Origin: Bacillus sp. SA1-12
GTDB taxonomy: Bacteria; Bacillota; Bacilli; Bacillales; Bacillaceae
Direction of reading: 5' to 3'
Assembly (NCBI RefSeq): GCF_000981385.1
Contig: NZ_LATZ01000001.1
Span: 124,001-188,000, forward strand
DNA: 64,000 nucleotides
In this document: positions 16,705 to 25,237 of the stretch, one piece after another
Position numbering within the stretch: position 1 is the first letter of the stretch
How the letters are laid out: every line of letters begins with the position of its first letter
Notes under the pieces: model-generated
The model's database searches: none
The model's input: the letters and a program-made list of their open reading frames with translations, nothing else
Told to the model about the DNA's origin: nothing
Position numbers and translations under genes: made by a program

Positions 16705-17223
16705 TCAATTTTCAGCTTCTTTCCCATGGCATAGTTCCGGTAAATTCAACACCTCTGAAACCGTAATGAGTAACCCTGTGCCAATAAAATTTGCTGCTGT
16801 TTCCTTTGCGTTTGTTATTCCAGCACGCTCAAATTTTAATGTTAATGATTCAAAAATGGTGTGAAATAAGCTGCGTACATGTTCCCTTATACCTGTCTCT
16901 GATATCGCATGAGCTTGCATGACCATCAAAATTTCAGCACGGTGGGTTTGAATAATTTGCGTAAAGGCACGGCCCATCGTTTTAATTAGTTGATCAGCTG
17001 GTGCATTAACTTCTGCAAATGTCTTATAAATCCGGCTAAACGCACGATCAATCACAGCCTTAAATAATTCTTCCTTATTAGCAAAAAAATGAAAAACATA
17101 TGGCTGTGTAACTCCAGCAGCTCTTGCCACCATAGCAGTTGTTGCCTTATAGTATCCGTTTTCTGCGAAAACCCCTACAGCATTATCAATGATTCGTTCT
17201 TTTTTATCTTCCTTGACAGCCAA
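16705..17223 (-). CDS. TetR/AcrR-family regulator
   Basis: 172 residues from TTG 17223, which lies 9 bases after AAAAGG; the ATG at 17232 abuts that site. The TetR helix-turn-helix spans residues 5-55 (ERIIDNAVGVFAENGYYKAT then GVTQPYVFHFFANKEELF). The C-terminal ligand domain is ordinary in length. Two near-identical palindromes flank the gene, one at its own promoter and one at the membrane protein gene downstream, so it probably represses both. The inducer is unknown. Confidence 0.9.
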   Translation of the reverse strand: MAVKEDKKERIIDNAVGVFAENGYYKATTAMVARAAGVTQPYVFHFFANKEELFKAVIDRAFSRIYKTFAEVNAPADQLIKTMGRAFTQIIQTHRAEILMVMQAHAISETGIREHVRSLFHTIFESLTLKFERAGITNAKETAANFIGTGLLITVSEVLNLPELCHGKEAEN

Positions 17224-17240
17224 CAGTATCATCCTTTTTT

Positions 17241-17266
17241 ATTTATTTATTGATCGATAAATAAAT
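17241..17266 (-). promoter_or_regulatory. TetR operator at the regulator's own promoter
   Basis: ATTTATTTAT-TGATCG-ATAAATAAAT, a 10+10 inverted repeat 17 bases upstream of the TTG start. The arms are shared with the site at 16649-16670. Confidence 0.75.
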
Positions 17267-17323
17267 AATATGTTAGATGAAAAACATTGTCAAGGTCATA
17301 TTATTAAATTTAGAATCTGATCA

Positions 17324-17470
17324 CTAGTCCTGTTGTTCTTCGATTATTTCGTTTCGTTCTCCCCCATCAGCCAGTTCCTCTGAAAATTCATGTACCATTT
17401 CTTGCTTGGCTGAGCTGTATGATGTAGACCTTTTTTCTTTTTTATTATTTCCTTTTTTCTTTTTATCCAA
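17324..17470 (-). CDS. Small charged protein of unknown function (48 residues)
   Basis: Starts at TTG 17470, 5 bases after a very strong GGGAGGTGG site. The N-terminal third is Lys-rich (DKKKKGNNKKEKRS), the middle reads SYSSAKQEMVHEFSEELADG, and the tail is acidic and Gln-rich (EIIEEQQD). There is no membrane segment. The size and composition recall small proteins packed in Bacillus spores, but I cannot place it in a family. Confidence 0.55.
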   Translation of the reverse strand: MDKKKKGNNKKEKRSTSYSSAKQEMVHEFSEELADGGERNEIIEEQQD

Positions 17471-17716
17471 TTTTTCCACCTCCCTTTTTAATTAGTATTG
17501 ATCGAATTATAAGCGTGCATTCATTAAATAAAGACAGTTTTTTCAAACTTTATGACATTTACCAAGTAGTGCGGGGAGCTTCCTCGCAGTAAACGACTGC
17601 ATGAGTTTCACCTGCGCTGCTGCTAGCAAGGGGCTCGCAACCAGCTCCAATCAACCTTAAACAGCTTTCGCCATTGAACCTGTTTAAAACAATAAACTCA
17701 TATAAAAGAGCCTAAA
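17471..17716. other. Intergenic stretch with a GC-richer core
   Basis: The bases around 17565-17660 are distinctly GC-richer than the surroundings and contain GGGGAGCTTCC and CAACCAGCTCC as a loose inverted repeat. No gene is visible. It may be a worn dispersed repeat. Confidence 0.3.
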
Positions 17717-17750
17717 TAAAAAACGGCAACATCATAAAAAATGTTACCGT
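17717..17750 (-). terminator. Terminator after aprX
   Basis: ACGGTAACAT/ATGTTGCCGT hairpin with an 8-base loop, followed on the minus strand by TTTTTTATTT. Confidence 0.85.
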
Positions 17751-17771
17751 CTTTCCCCCTAGAGAAACTGC

Positions 17772-19052
17772 CTATAACAATTTAGCGGCATTTAAATAGC
17801 CATGACCCTGAATATTAGGCGGTTGTCCCAAATCATCACAAGCGCTTATTAGTCTTTGTTTTACCTGATCCGGAGTTAATGTAGGTTCTTTTTGAAGAAG
17901 TTGTGCAGCAACACCCGCACAAATAGGTGTGGCCATTGATGTACCAGATAGTGAGAAATAGTTTGTGTCGACACGAGCGCCAGCATTTGTTTTATCAATA
18001 AAAGAACGCGGTGACCTTAACGAAATAATATTGACTCCGGGTGTTATTAAATCTGGCTTTACCAGCCCGTCAATTGTAGGTCCGCGACTAGAAAAGTCTG
18101 CCACCACATCATCAGCACGATCAACGGTATTATGGTCATTTGCAGCCCCTACAGTAATTACTTTAGGGCTTATTCCCGGGCTAGCTACAGTTCCTTGCGA
18201 AGGACCAGAGTTTCCTGCTGCAACACATATGACCAACCCATTATCCCATGCTTTTTCAACAGCTTTTACTACTGGATCTTCAGAAGCTGGCTGTGTAGCT
18301 GTTGAACCTAATGATAATGAAAGAATCTTGATATTTAATTGAGTTTTATTTTGAATACACCAATCAATTCCGGCAATGACAGTAGAAAGGGAACCTGAGC
18401 CCATTTTATCAAGAACCTTTACTCCTACAATGTTTGCTTCAGGTGCAGGCCCTCTATATTTTCCGCCAGATAAAAGACCATTTCCAGCAGCATCTCCTGC
18501 ACAATGGGTTCCATGGCCATTATCATCATAAGGAGCTGTGCGATTATTAATAAAATCTTTAAAACCGGTGATTCTTCCTTCTAAATCTTGGTGGGGATGC
18601 ACCCCTGTATCAACAACCGCAATGGTCACATTTTTTCCGGTTAGGCCGGTTTGTTGCAATTGGTTTGAGTGAATAGATGGAGTAGCTGTATCAAGAAGTG
18701 TTGTAATCTTTTTATCATAGTAAATTTTCTTGATATGAAGTGAGTTATCTAGTAATTTCTCTATTTTTTCAAGTGATAGCTTTGCAGAACAACTAGACAT
18801 CGAAGGGAATTGATGAAGGGAGCGGCATTTCGTGTTTTTCACATCATTGATACCAATATCAAACGCATCCTGCTCAAACTCAATAATCACCGGCAGCCTT
18901 TTCGTTTTTTTCTTCATCGACTCATAGGGACGCTGTAAAAAACAAGGGATTTTACGAAAGGGACGGTAAAATTGAACGAGCTCCTGGCGCATATCACGAT
19001 CAAGTTTTCCGCCCATACGGCGGACGAGCTGAATCATGGATAAACCTAACAT
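17772..19052 (-). CDS. aprX: AprX-like intracellular subtilisin-family serine protease
   Basis: 426 residues from ATG 19052; the ribosome binding site GAGAGG is 9 bases away, whereas the ATG at 19061 abuts it. The start MLGLSMIQLVRRM also lines up with B. subtilis AprX as I recall it. The catalytic triad is Asp148 (AVVDTGVHPH), His180 (DDNGHGTHCAG) and Ser372 (LSGTSMATPICAG), with the oxyanion Asn in AAGNSGP. There is no signal peptide, consistent with a cytoplasmic or forespore-stage protease. It is a single-gene unit ending at a strong hairpin. Confidence 0.95.
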   Translation of the reverse strand: MLGLSMIQLVRRMGGKLDRDMRQELVQFYRPFRKIPCFLQRPYESMKKKTKRLPVIIEFEQDAFDIGINDVKNTKCRSLHQFPSMSSCSAKLSLEKIEKLLDNSLHIKKIYYDKKITTLLDTATPSIHSNQLQQTGLTGKNVTIAVVDTGVHPHQDLEGRITGFKDFINNRTAPYDDNGHGTHCAGDAAGNGLLSGGKYRGPAPEANIVGVKVLDKMGSGSLSTVIAGIDWCIQNKTQLNIKILSLSLGSTATQPASEDPVVKAVEKAWDNGLVICVAAGNSGPSQGTVASPGISPKVITVGAANDHNTVDRADDVVADFSSRGPTIDGLVKPDLITPGVNIISLRSPRSFIDKTNAGARVDTNYFSLSGTSMATPICAGVAAQLLQKEPTLTPDQVKQRLISACDDLGQPPNIQGHGYLNAAKLL

Positions 19053-19178
19053 AACATTCATCCTCTCTTAATAGTTTATTGTTCTCTTTATCGTACGCAA
19101 CACATTAAGAGAGCGAATGATGAATACGTATAGAAACTAGCAAAAAAGGCGAAGGTCTAATAAAATGATAGATTAGTC

Positions 19179-20516
19179 TTAAATTTCTTCAATGATCCCC
19201 TCTAATTGTTGAATCGTATAGTTCACCATCTTTTTATAGACCTCTAAGATTAACTGTCCATAATTTGTACCTGGAACAGCCCATTTACCGTTTAATGCAA
19301 TCCAGGTTGGAGCAATACCTCTCTTTACCACATTAAAACGCGGGTCAACCAGCGGGTACTCATTTGGTAATGAGTTAGTGGTCGCATAGGCGAATAAATG
19401 CTGAATATGTGCTAATACTCCATCACTTTGTGAAGCAAAGCTTGCCCCTGGTTGTTCAGGACCTGTAGCTCCCAGTCCGCAAAAATTATTTTGTCCTGCT
19501 TTAACAACACCAGTAAAGCGGAAAAAATTTGTTTCATGCAATGCTTGAGCAAAGGCAAGGTCTCCTCTTATACCATAAACCTCTCCATACTTTGCATAAA
19601 AATGAGCAAGCTCTAATGCATTAGGGTTTATGGATTTGGCAAATTGATTCATTTGTTCTGCAGATAAAGCTATATCACCCATGACCGTATATCCGGTTAC
19701 TTGATTTGCGCCTCCGCCTTCAGTAACAATATAAGCATCCTGAATTCCTGCATTTTTAACCTTTGTTAGACGTTGCTCCGCATTTTCTCTATTCGAAAAA
19801 GCGCCGGCTTGTACACGGTACCAAGTAGCATCAGATATGGTGACCGTATCAACAAATGACTCAATTCCTTTTGATCGTAAATAGGCGAAACGTTCCTCAG
19901 CATTTTCTCTTGACTGAAATGAGCCGGCAACAATCTTATAAACTGTTTCAGGATTCTCTGTTTGTTTAGGTTTAAGATTAAATGCCTTTGCCAATCCGTT
20001 TACATGACCTTGCGCAGCCTTCTGACGCCATGCGTGATCTTTCATTAAAGCAGCATCATGGCTGTTATCAATAAACCCGTTTTCCGTTAACAGCGCAGGC
20101 ATGGCCGTTTCTCTTAATACATAAAAATTTGCCTTTTTCTGCCCTCGGTCCTGCAGCTGATTGACTTTTACCGCTTCAGCATGAATAACATCTTGATAAG
20201 CTGCAGCTGTCGATGTATTTTGGAGGCTATTATGAATATAATCCTCATAACCCCCAGCAGATCCATTAAATGCATTACAGTGAATTGATAAGAAGAAATC
20301 AGCCCCCCACGAATTCGCATCACTTGTTCGTTGTGCTAAGCTAACTGACGTATCACTTGTTCGACTCATCCTCACTTCAACATTTTGATATCGATTTAAT
20401 AAAATTGTTCGTATCTTAAGGGCAATATCCAACGTGATTTCCTTTTCTCTTAGTCCATTACCTTGTGCTCCTGGATCTGTACCCCCATGACCAGGATCCA
20501 AATAAATTTTAACCAC
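19179..20516 (-). CDS. N-acetylmuramoyl-L-alanine amidase with SPOR repeats and a glucosaminidase-like domain
   Basis: 445 residues from GTG 20516, 8 bases after GGAGG, so the protein begins MVKIYLDPGHGG; earlier in-frame codons lack a site. Residues 1-180 are Amidase_3, with zinc ligands in DPGHGG, LREKEITLD and SIHCNAF and the catalytic Glu in LLTENGFID. Residues 190-265 hold two SPOR repeats (YKIVAGSFQSRENAEERF and WYRVQAGAFSNRENAEQR) that bind bare glycan strands. Residues 285-440 resemble a Mannosyl-glycoprotein endo-beta-N-acetylglucosaminidase domain. It can therefore cut both peptide stems and glycan. There is no signal peptide, so a mother-cell or spore lysis role is likely. Confidence 0.9.
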   Translation of the reverse strand: MVKIYLDPGHGGTDPGAQGNGLREKEITLDIALKIRTILLNRYQNVEVRMSRTSDTSVSLAQRTSDANSWGADFFLSIHCNAFNGSAGGYEDYIHNSLQNTSTAAAYQDVIHAEAVKVNQLQDRGQKKANFYVLRETAMPALLTENGFIDNSHDAALMKDHAWRQKAAQGHVNGLAKAFNLKPKQTENPETVYKIVAGSFQSRENAEERFAYLRSKGIESFVDTVTISDATWYRVQAGAFSNRENAEQRLTKVKNAGIQDAYIVTEGGGANQVTGYTVMGDIALSAEQMNQFAKSINPNALELAHFYAKYGEVYGIRGDLAFAQALHETNFFRFTGVVKAGQNNFCGLGATGPEQPGASFASQSDGVLAHIQHLFAYATTNSLPNEYPLVDPRFNVVKRGIAPTWIALNGKWAVPGTNYGQLILEVYKKMVNYTIQQLEGIIEEI

Positions 20517-20781
20517 TACATACTTCCTCCAATCTAGTAATGATGATGTTTCCATACTAGCATATGAAAATTTAAAAGTTTGGCTTGGACCAGACTATCT
20601 AATTCTATTAATTAGGAACTATGAGGTACATCTCCTGTATTTCAAAACAGATTACGTCTCAAGCCTTAGAAACAATTAAACCTTGAGTTCATTGTATGAA
20701 GACCATAAATTACCTAAAATCAATTTATGTTGATCCATTAATAAGGATTTAGTAAAAACAAGGATGAAAGAAGGTATTACA

Positions 20782-21636
20782 TTGAAAAAACTTTTAGTTC
20801 TTTTATTTTTTATTGTCGGTCTTTTTCTGTTAATTATTACAAACACGTCTTGGTTACCATTTGGCCTAAAGAAAGAGCAAACAAAAGTGACAGATAAAAT
20901 CGAACTTATAGAAATAGATGTATCTGGAGTAAGGACAACCATTATCCCTGAAAATAGAAGCAGTGTTAGCACAGAATATAATGGAAAAGGAAAAGTTACT
21001 GTGAAGGAGAGCGGTGATAAGATAAAAGTCGAGTTCACCTCAAAAAATTGGCTTAACCTTCCTTCACTTTTTAAAAAGAAAGACTTAACCATTTTTATAC
21101 CGGAGGATTATAATCGGGATATATTGATCAATAGCGGATCTGGCAGACTTACCTTTTCTGGAAAATCAAAAAAAGAGCCTTTTAAACTTGAAAACTTATC
21201 TTTAAACATGACTTCTGGACATGTTCAATTAAGCAACATATCAACTGATTATTTTGAACAAGTCGGCTCTTCCGGCTATATAGGAATCAATGATTTTCTA
21301 GCAAACACTTCTTCATTTAACATGAGCTCAGGCAAATTAGATATTAAAGGTTATTCAGGTAAAGTTTCTGCACAAGTATCGTCAGGAAGAGTAGATATGC
21401 AGTTTGAAAAATTAAATGATGATATCGATCTTGTCGTGAAATCAGGCTTTACAACACTTGATTTACCATCAGATGCCGACTTTGCATTAAACGGAGAGAT
21501 TGGCAGCGGAGTTATTACAACTAGCTTTACGTTAACCAATTCTAAAAAGGAAAAAAACAAATTAGAAGGAATTCATGGTTCCGATAAACATGCTCTAAAT
21601 TTAAATGTTAGCAGCGGAAAGATTGAAGTAAATTAA
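20782..21636 (+). CDS. DUF4097 (LiaG-like) membrane-anchored beta-helix protein
   Basis: 284 residues from TTG 20782, 7 bases after AAGG; the ATG at 20764 abuts a weaker site. One N-terminal membrane segment (LLVLLFFIVGLFLLIITN) is followed by a long extracytoplasmic part of repeated short beta strands such as SGHVQLSNI, SGKLDIKG, SGRVDMQF and SGKIEVN, the DUF4097 pattern. B. subtilis LiaG, part of the cell-envelope stress operon, has this architecture, but no liaRS-like genes lie nearby here. It is a single-gene unit. Confidence 0.8.
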   Translation: MKKLLVLLFFIVGLFLLIITNTSWLPFGLKKEQTKVTDKIELIEIDVSGVRTTIIPENRSSVSTEYNGKGKVTVKESGDKIKVEFTSKNWLNLPSLFKKKDLTIFIPEDYNRDILINSGSGRLTFSGKSKKEPFKLENLSLNMTSGHVQLSNISTDYFEQVGSSGYIGINDFLANTSSFNMSSGKLDIKGYSGKVSAQVSSGRVDMQFEKLNDDIDLVVKSGFTTLDLPSDADFALNGEIGSGVITTSFTLTNSKKEKNKLEGIHGSDKHALNLNVSSGKIEVN

Positions 21637-21646
21637 ATTGTTTGTT

Positions 21647-21690
21647 CCCCATCATCGCTTCATAAGCTTGTGATGGGGATATTTTTCTTA
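21647..21690. terminator. Bidirectional terminator between the DUF4097 and CapA genes
   Basis: CCCCATCA/TGATGGGG stem (21647-21678) followed on the plus strand by ATATTTTTC. It lies between convergent genes. Confidence 0.7.
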
Positions 21691-21695
21691 TCGTA

Positions 21696-22898
21696 TTATT
21701 GATTATTACTAGCTTCCTGGTAATCCTTTTCATAAACAAGCCAGCTGGAATCTTCAATTTCATTAGAGACGTTAATGATTTTCTGCATGACCCGACCAGA
21801 TTCGGAATCACTTAATAAGGTTGGCTGGTAATTATTACGATCAGACACGGAAGAGATTGAAAAAGGAACAATGTTTATCTCTTTTTTATCCGTCAATTCT
21901 CCCTTCTCCAAATAAAAGGTTTGCTGGAACACAAATGTATCCTTGTCACTTGGATTTCTGTTTCCGCCAAACATAAAGTTTCCGAGACTATAAACAATAA
22001 ATTTCCCATTATATTCTTCAATTCCTTGAACAACATGTGGATGATGACCAAGAATTAAATCAGCCCCGCTATCAATCGTAAAGCGGGCAAGCGACTTTTG
22101 TGAATCATTCGGCACGTACTGTCTTTCCGTTCCCCAATGATAATGAACGAGAACAAGCTCAACCCCATCTTCACGCATTGAGTTTATATCTGCTTCAACT
22201 TTGTTACGGATTTCAGGGGTATCTTCCCAGCCTTCATAACCTAATGCACCGATTTTTACACCCTTTATCGTGGTAACAAATTGATGATCATAGCCAAAAT
22301 AACCGATCTTCTCCTTGTTTAACGATGATATTGTATCCTCAAATCCCTCTTCTAAATAATCATAAATATGATTGTTTGCTAGATTTACAGCTTCAATTCC
22401 TCCTTGCTCTAGTATTTTGGCATAGGATGGGTCTCCTTTAAATGTAAATTTCTTATCAGCTCTTGTAGTTGCATTTGTTAACGTCGTTTCCAGGTTAACT
22501 GTTGTTAAATCATCCTTTTGAAAAATGCCATTCAATCCTTCTATAAAATAATCAAGGCCATTTGCTGAAGCTTCATCAACAAAGGAATCGGTATATTGAA
22601 ACCGCTCATCTGCCCCAAGGGTAAAATCCCCGGCAGCACTAATTTTTATCACTGCTTCTTTTATAGGTTCCTTAGTCAATACTTTTGATTGAGTTCTCAT
22701 ACTAGCAACCTTTAATGAGTCCGTTTTGGCCTTCTTTTCAGGTATCTCTTGTGAAGCAGGTTCAGTCTCCACTAAATTGTATATCATACTGCCGATAATG
22801 AATAATGAAAGCACAAGCACAAAGCGTCTGACAGATTTTTTTAACCGTCTCCTCTTTCGATGAGCCCTTGATCTTTTCATGTTGTTTTCCCCATTCAT
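21696..22898 (-). CDS. CapA/PgsA-family metallophosphatase-fold membrane protein
   Basis: 400 residues. A Lys/Arg-rich cytoplasmic start (KRSRAHRKRRRLKKSVRR) precedes one membrane segment (FVLVLSLFIIGSMIYNL, residues 27-43) and a linker. The CapA domain follows from about residue 84: AAGDFTLG, NLETTLT, NLANNHIYDY, HYHWGTE and GHHPHVVQG carry its metal-binding residues. The family takes part in poly-gamma-glutamate or capsule export in some Bacillus, but no pgs genes lie next to it, so its role here is open. The ATG at 22898 follows AAAGGTGG. Confidence 0.9.
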   Translation of the reverse strand: MNGENNMKRSRAHRKRRRLKKSVRRFVLVLSLFIIGSMIYNLVETEPASQEIPEKKAKTDSLKVASMRTQSKVLTKEPIKEAVIKISAAGDFTLGADERFQYTDSFVDEASANGLDYFIEGLNGIFQKDDLTTVNLETTLTNATTRADKKFTFKGDPSYAKILEQGGIEAVNLANNHIYDYLEEGFEDTISSLNKEKIGYFGYDHQFVTTIKGVKIGALGYEGWEDTPEIRNKVEADINSMREDGVELVLVHYHWGTERQYVPNDSQKSLARFTIDSGADLILGHHPHVVQGIEEYNGKFIVYSLGNFMFGGNRNPSDKDTFVFQQTFYLEKGELTDKKEINIVPFSISSVSDRNNYQPTLLSDSESGRVMQKIINVSNEIEDSSWLVYEKDYQEASNNQ

Positions 22899-23112
22899 TC
22901 TCCCATTCCACCTTTAATCATCGTCAAAAAATAGTTTAATACTTTTATAACGAAATAAGGTTTGCCTTTGTTACATATTTTGTGAATTTTATCATACTTT
23001 AGAGGGGAATTTGTAAAAAATAAAAGCAGGACCTGAAAGCGATTACTTTTCTTTCCGATAAAAAAGATTATAATAAAACTGTATGATCTTTTAGGGAGAG
23101 AGGGATATTTTT

Positions 23113-24276
23113 ATGCAAGATTTTGTCTTTCATAACAGTACTAAAATCATTTTTGGTAAAGATAAAGAACAATTAGTAGGACAAGAGGCTGCCGTATTCG
23201 GAAAAAAAATTCTCTTGCACTATGGTGGAGGAAGTATAAAAACGAGCGGCTTATATGATAGGGTTATTTCCTCATTGCGTGAGCAGCAGATCGAAATTTT
23301 TGAATTAGGAGGAGTAAAGCCAAATCCCCGCGTGAGTCTTGTGAGAGAAGGCATTTCACTTTGTAAGGAACATCATATCGATTTAATTCTCGCTGTGGGC
23401 GGAGGCAGTGTCATTGACTCTGCAAAGGCGATTGCTGCAGGAGTATATTATGATGGAGATGTATGGGACTTTTTTGATGGAAAAAGCAATGTTAAAAACT
23501 GCTTGCCGCTCGGTGTTGTCCTAACAATTCCTGCTGCCGGAAGCGAATCAAGCTCAGGGACGGTTATTACAAATGAAGACGGCTGGTATAAGAGAGCAAC
23601 AGGCCATATAACAATGCGGCCGCAATTTGCAATTTTAAATCCTGAGCTTACATATACATTGCCATCTTATCAGACAGCCTGCGGGATTACCGATATGATG
23701 GCACATATTTTAGAGAGATATTTTACGAACGAACAACACGTCGACTTAACTGATCGCTTATGTGAGGCAACCTTAAAAACAATCATTAGCAATGCACATA
23801 CGGTGATCAAAGACCCAACGAATTATGCAGCAAGGGCTGAAATTATGTGGTCAGGAACAATTGCCCATAATGACTTGTTAGGAACGGGAAGAATTGGTGA
23901 TTGGGCAAGTCATGATATTGAGCATGAGTTAAGCGGCATTTATGACATTGCACATGGCGCCGGCTTAGCGATTATATTCCCCGCATGGATGAAATACGTT
24001 TATAAACATAATCTTAATCGTTTTGTTCAATTTGCAAATCGTGTATGGGATGTTGAAATTGATTTAAATGATTTAGAAAAGACAGCTTTAGCAGGAATTT
24101 ATAAAACTGAGCATTTCTTTCAGACGATCGGTATGCCAGTGAGATTGCATGAGGTTAATATCGATACTGAACATTTTGAAGAAATGGCTAAAAAAGGAAC
24201 AGAAAACGGACCATTAGGAAACTTTTTAAAGCTGCACCAAGAAGACATAGTGAAGATTTATTATCAGGCAAAATAA
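23113..24276 (+). CDS. Iron-containing alcohol dehydrogenase (YugJ/BDH-like)
   Basis: 387-residue group III NAD(P)H-dependent alcohol dehydrogenase. The nucleotide site is GGGSVIDSAKAIA near residue 96. Metal ligands are the Asp and His in GITDMMAHILERYF and the His residues in HDIEHELSGIYDIAHGAGLAI. The closest described relatives are the B. subtilis YugJ/YugK and clostridial butanol dehydrogenases, which reduce aldehydes to alcohols. The ATG follows GGGAGAGAGGG. A TATAAT at 23069-23074 is a likely -10. Single-gene unit. Confidence 0.93.
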   Translation: MQDFVFHNSTKIIFGKDKEQLVGQEAAVFGKKILLHYGGGSIKTSGLYDRVISSLREQQIEIFELGGVKPNPRVSLVREGISLCKEHHIDLILAVGGGSVIDSAKAIAAGVYYDGDVWDFFDGKSNVKNCLPLGVVLTIPAAGSESSSGTVITNEDGWYKRATGHITMRPQFAILNPELTYTLPSYQTACGITDMMAHILERYFTNEQHVDLTDRLCEATLKTIISNAHTVIKDPTNYAARAEIMWSGTIAHNDLLGTGRIGDWASHDIEHELSGIYDIAHGAGLAIIFPAWMKYVYKHNLNRFVQFANRVWDVEIDLNDLEKTALAGIYKTEHFFQTIGMPVRLHEVNIDTEHFEEMAKKGTENGPLGNFLKLHQEDIVKIYYQAK

Positions 24277-24351
24277 GCAGAAAAACCAAGTGCTCTCACT
24301 AAAATCAACTTTTTATCTATTATATATGTCCAAACTACTTGCTAGATTATT

Positions 24352-24360
24352 CATATAGTA
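24352..24360 (+). promoter_or_regulatory. Candidate sigma-K -10 element
   Basis: CATATAGTA fits the sigma-K -10 pattern CATANNNTA, with an AC about 15-16 bases upstream as a possible -35. It lies 38 bases before the Cys-rich protein start codon. Confidence 0.45.
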
Positions 24361-24397
24361 TAGTGTAAGACAATTTAATAGAGAAGGAGGGCATTTT

Positions 24398-24667
24398 ATG
24401 TTTTGCTGCGATTTTTGTAGATTAAACTTTATAAACAATAACATGAATCGTAATTTTAACAATTTTTGTCGACCAAATATGGTAAACGATTTTTGCAGAT
24501 GTTTCGACCCGTGTGAGTGTGTAGAACGAGTTGAGATGAAACAAAAGAAACGTGAACTATGTGATCCATGTGAAATCATGGAAGAATTAGAATGTGTGGA
24601 ACCTGTTAAAAAGAAACTTAAGAAAAAAAAGGTTGAATGCGAACCTTGTAAAAAACGAATTCGATAA
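24398..24667 (+). CDS. Small cysteine-rich protein, possible spore coat component
   Basis: 89 residues with 13 cysteines, arranged mostly as CxxC or CC pairs (MFCCDFC, FCRCFDPCEC, CDPC, CEPC). Asn is abundant in the first third and Lys in the last (VKKKLKKKKVECEPCKKR). There is no signal peptide or membrane segment. The ATG follows GAGAAGGAGGG. A sigma-K-like -10 lies just upstream and a terminator just downstream, so it is a single late-sporulation-type unit by context. I do not recognise a named family. Confidence 0.65.
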   Translation: MFCCDFCRLNFINNNMNRNFNNFCRPNMVNDFCRCFDPCECVERVEMKQKKRELCDPCEIMEELECVEPVKKKLKKKKVECEPCKKRIR

Positions 24668-24691
24668 GATCAAAATTTTAACTCCTCATTT

Positions 24692-24740
24692 AAAAGTGTA
24701 AAGCTTGTTATGAAAATGACAAAGCTTTGCACTTTTTCTT
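24692..24740 (+). terminator. Terminator after the Cys-rich gene
   Basis: AAAGTG-AAAGCTT pairs with AAGCTTT-CACTT around an 18-base loop and is followed by TTTTTCTTG. Confidence 0.75.
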
Positions 24741-25237
24741 GCCCTATCAGAACATGATGCTTCCTGCTAAAAAAGTTGGTAAAGTAAAAGGAGTTTCGTA
24801 AATTTCTGTGCCGTTTCATTCTTAGAGTTCCTCTATCTTTACCCTTTTTACATTCCCTTTCCCAGTCATTTTCTACCACCTGTTTTTAGGAAAACAGTGT
24901 CAGAATTCTCTCTTATATCGTTTTTTACTCATATAAAATGGTAACGGGAAAATGTAAACCGTCTATTAAAAGTGTTAAGTTTTTCCAAAATGATAAATAT
25001 TAGATTTTTCTCTGCGTTTTCCAGAGATGTTTGGATTTATGCTATAACCACTAGACAAATTAATTCACTAAGACAATTAGTAAACTTCTGTTTGAGTAAC
25101 AAATATCCTATAACTAATCTTAATTTTCTAGTTGAAAAAGGCTAAAATTACGAGTTAAGAAAAGCTGGTTAATAATTGCATGCAAAATGAAAATATAACA
25201 AATAATAGATTGGAAAAAAAAAGTTGGATGTGTCCCT
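24741..25237. other. Intergenic region, no gene seen
   Basis: About 500 AT-rich bases. It should hold the promoter of the YIEGIA-family gene. No hairpin, repeat or open frame with a ribosome binding site stood out. Confidence 0.4.

Noticed and set aside
20676-21092. 138-codon minus-strand frame opposite the DUF4097 gene
   Set aside because: It is antisense to a well-supported gene with a signal-anchor and ribosome binding site.
24670-24879. 69-codon minus-strand frame after the Cys-rich gene
   Set aside because: It overlaps a clear terminator and has no Shine-Dalgarno sequence.
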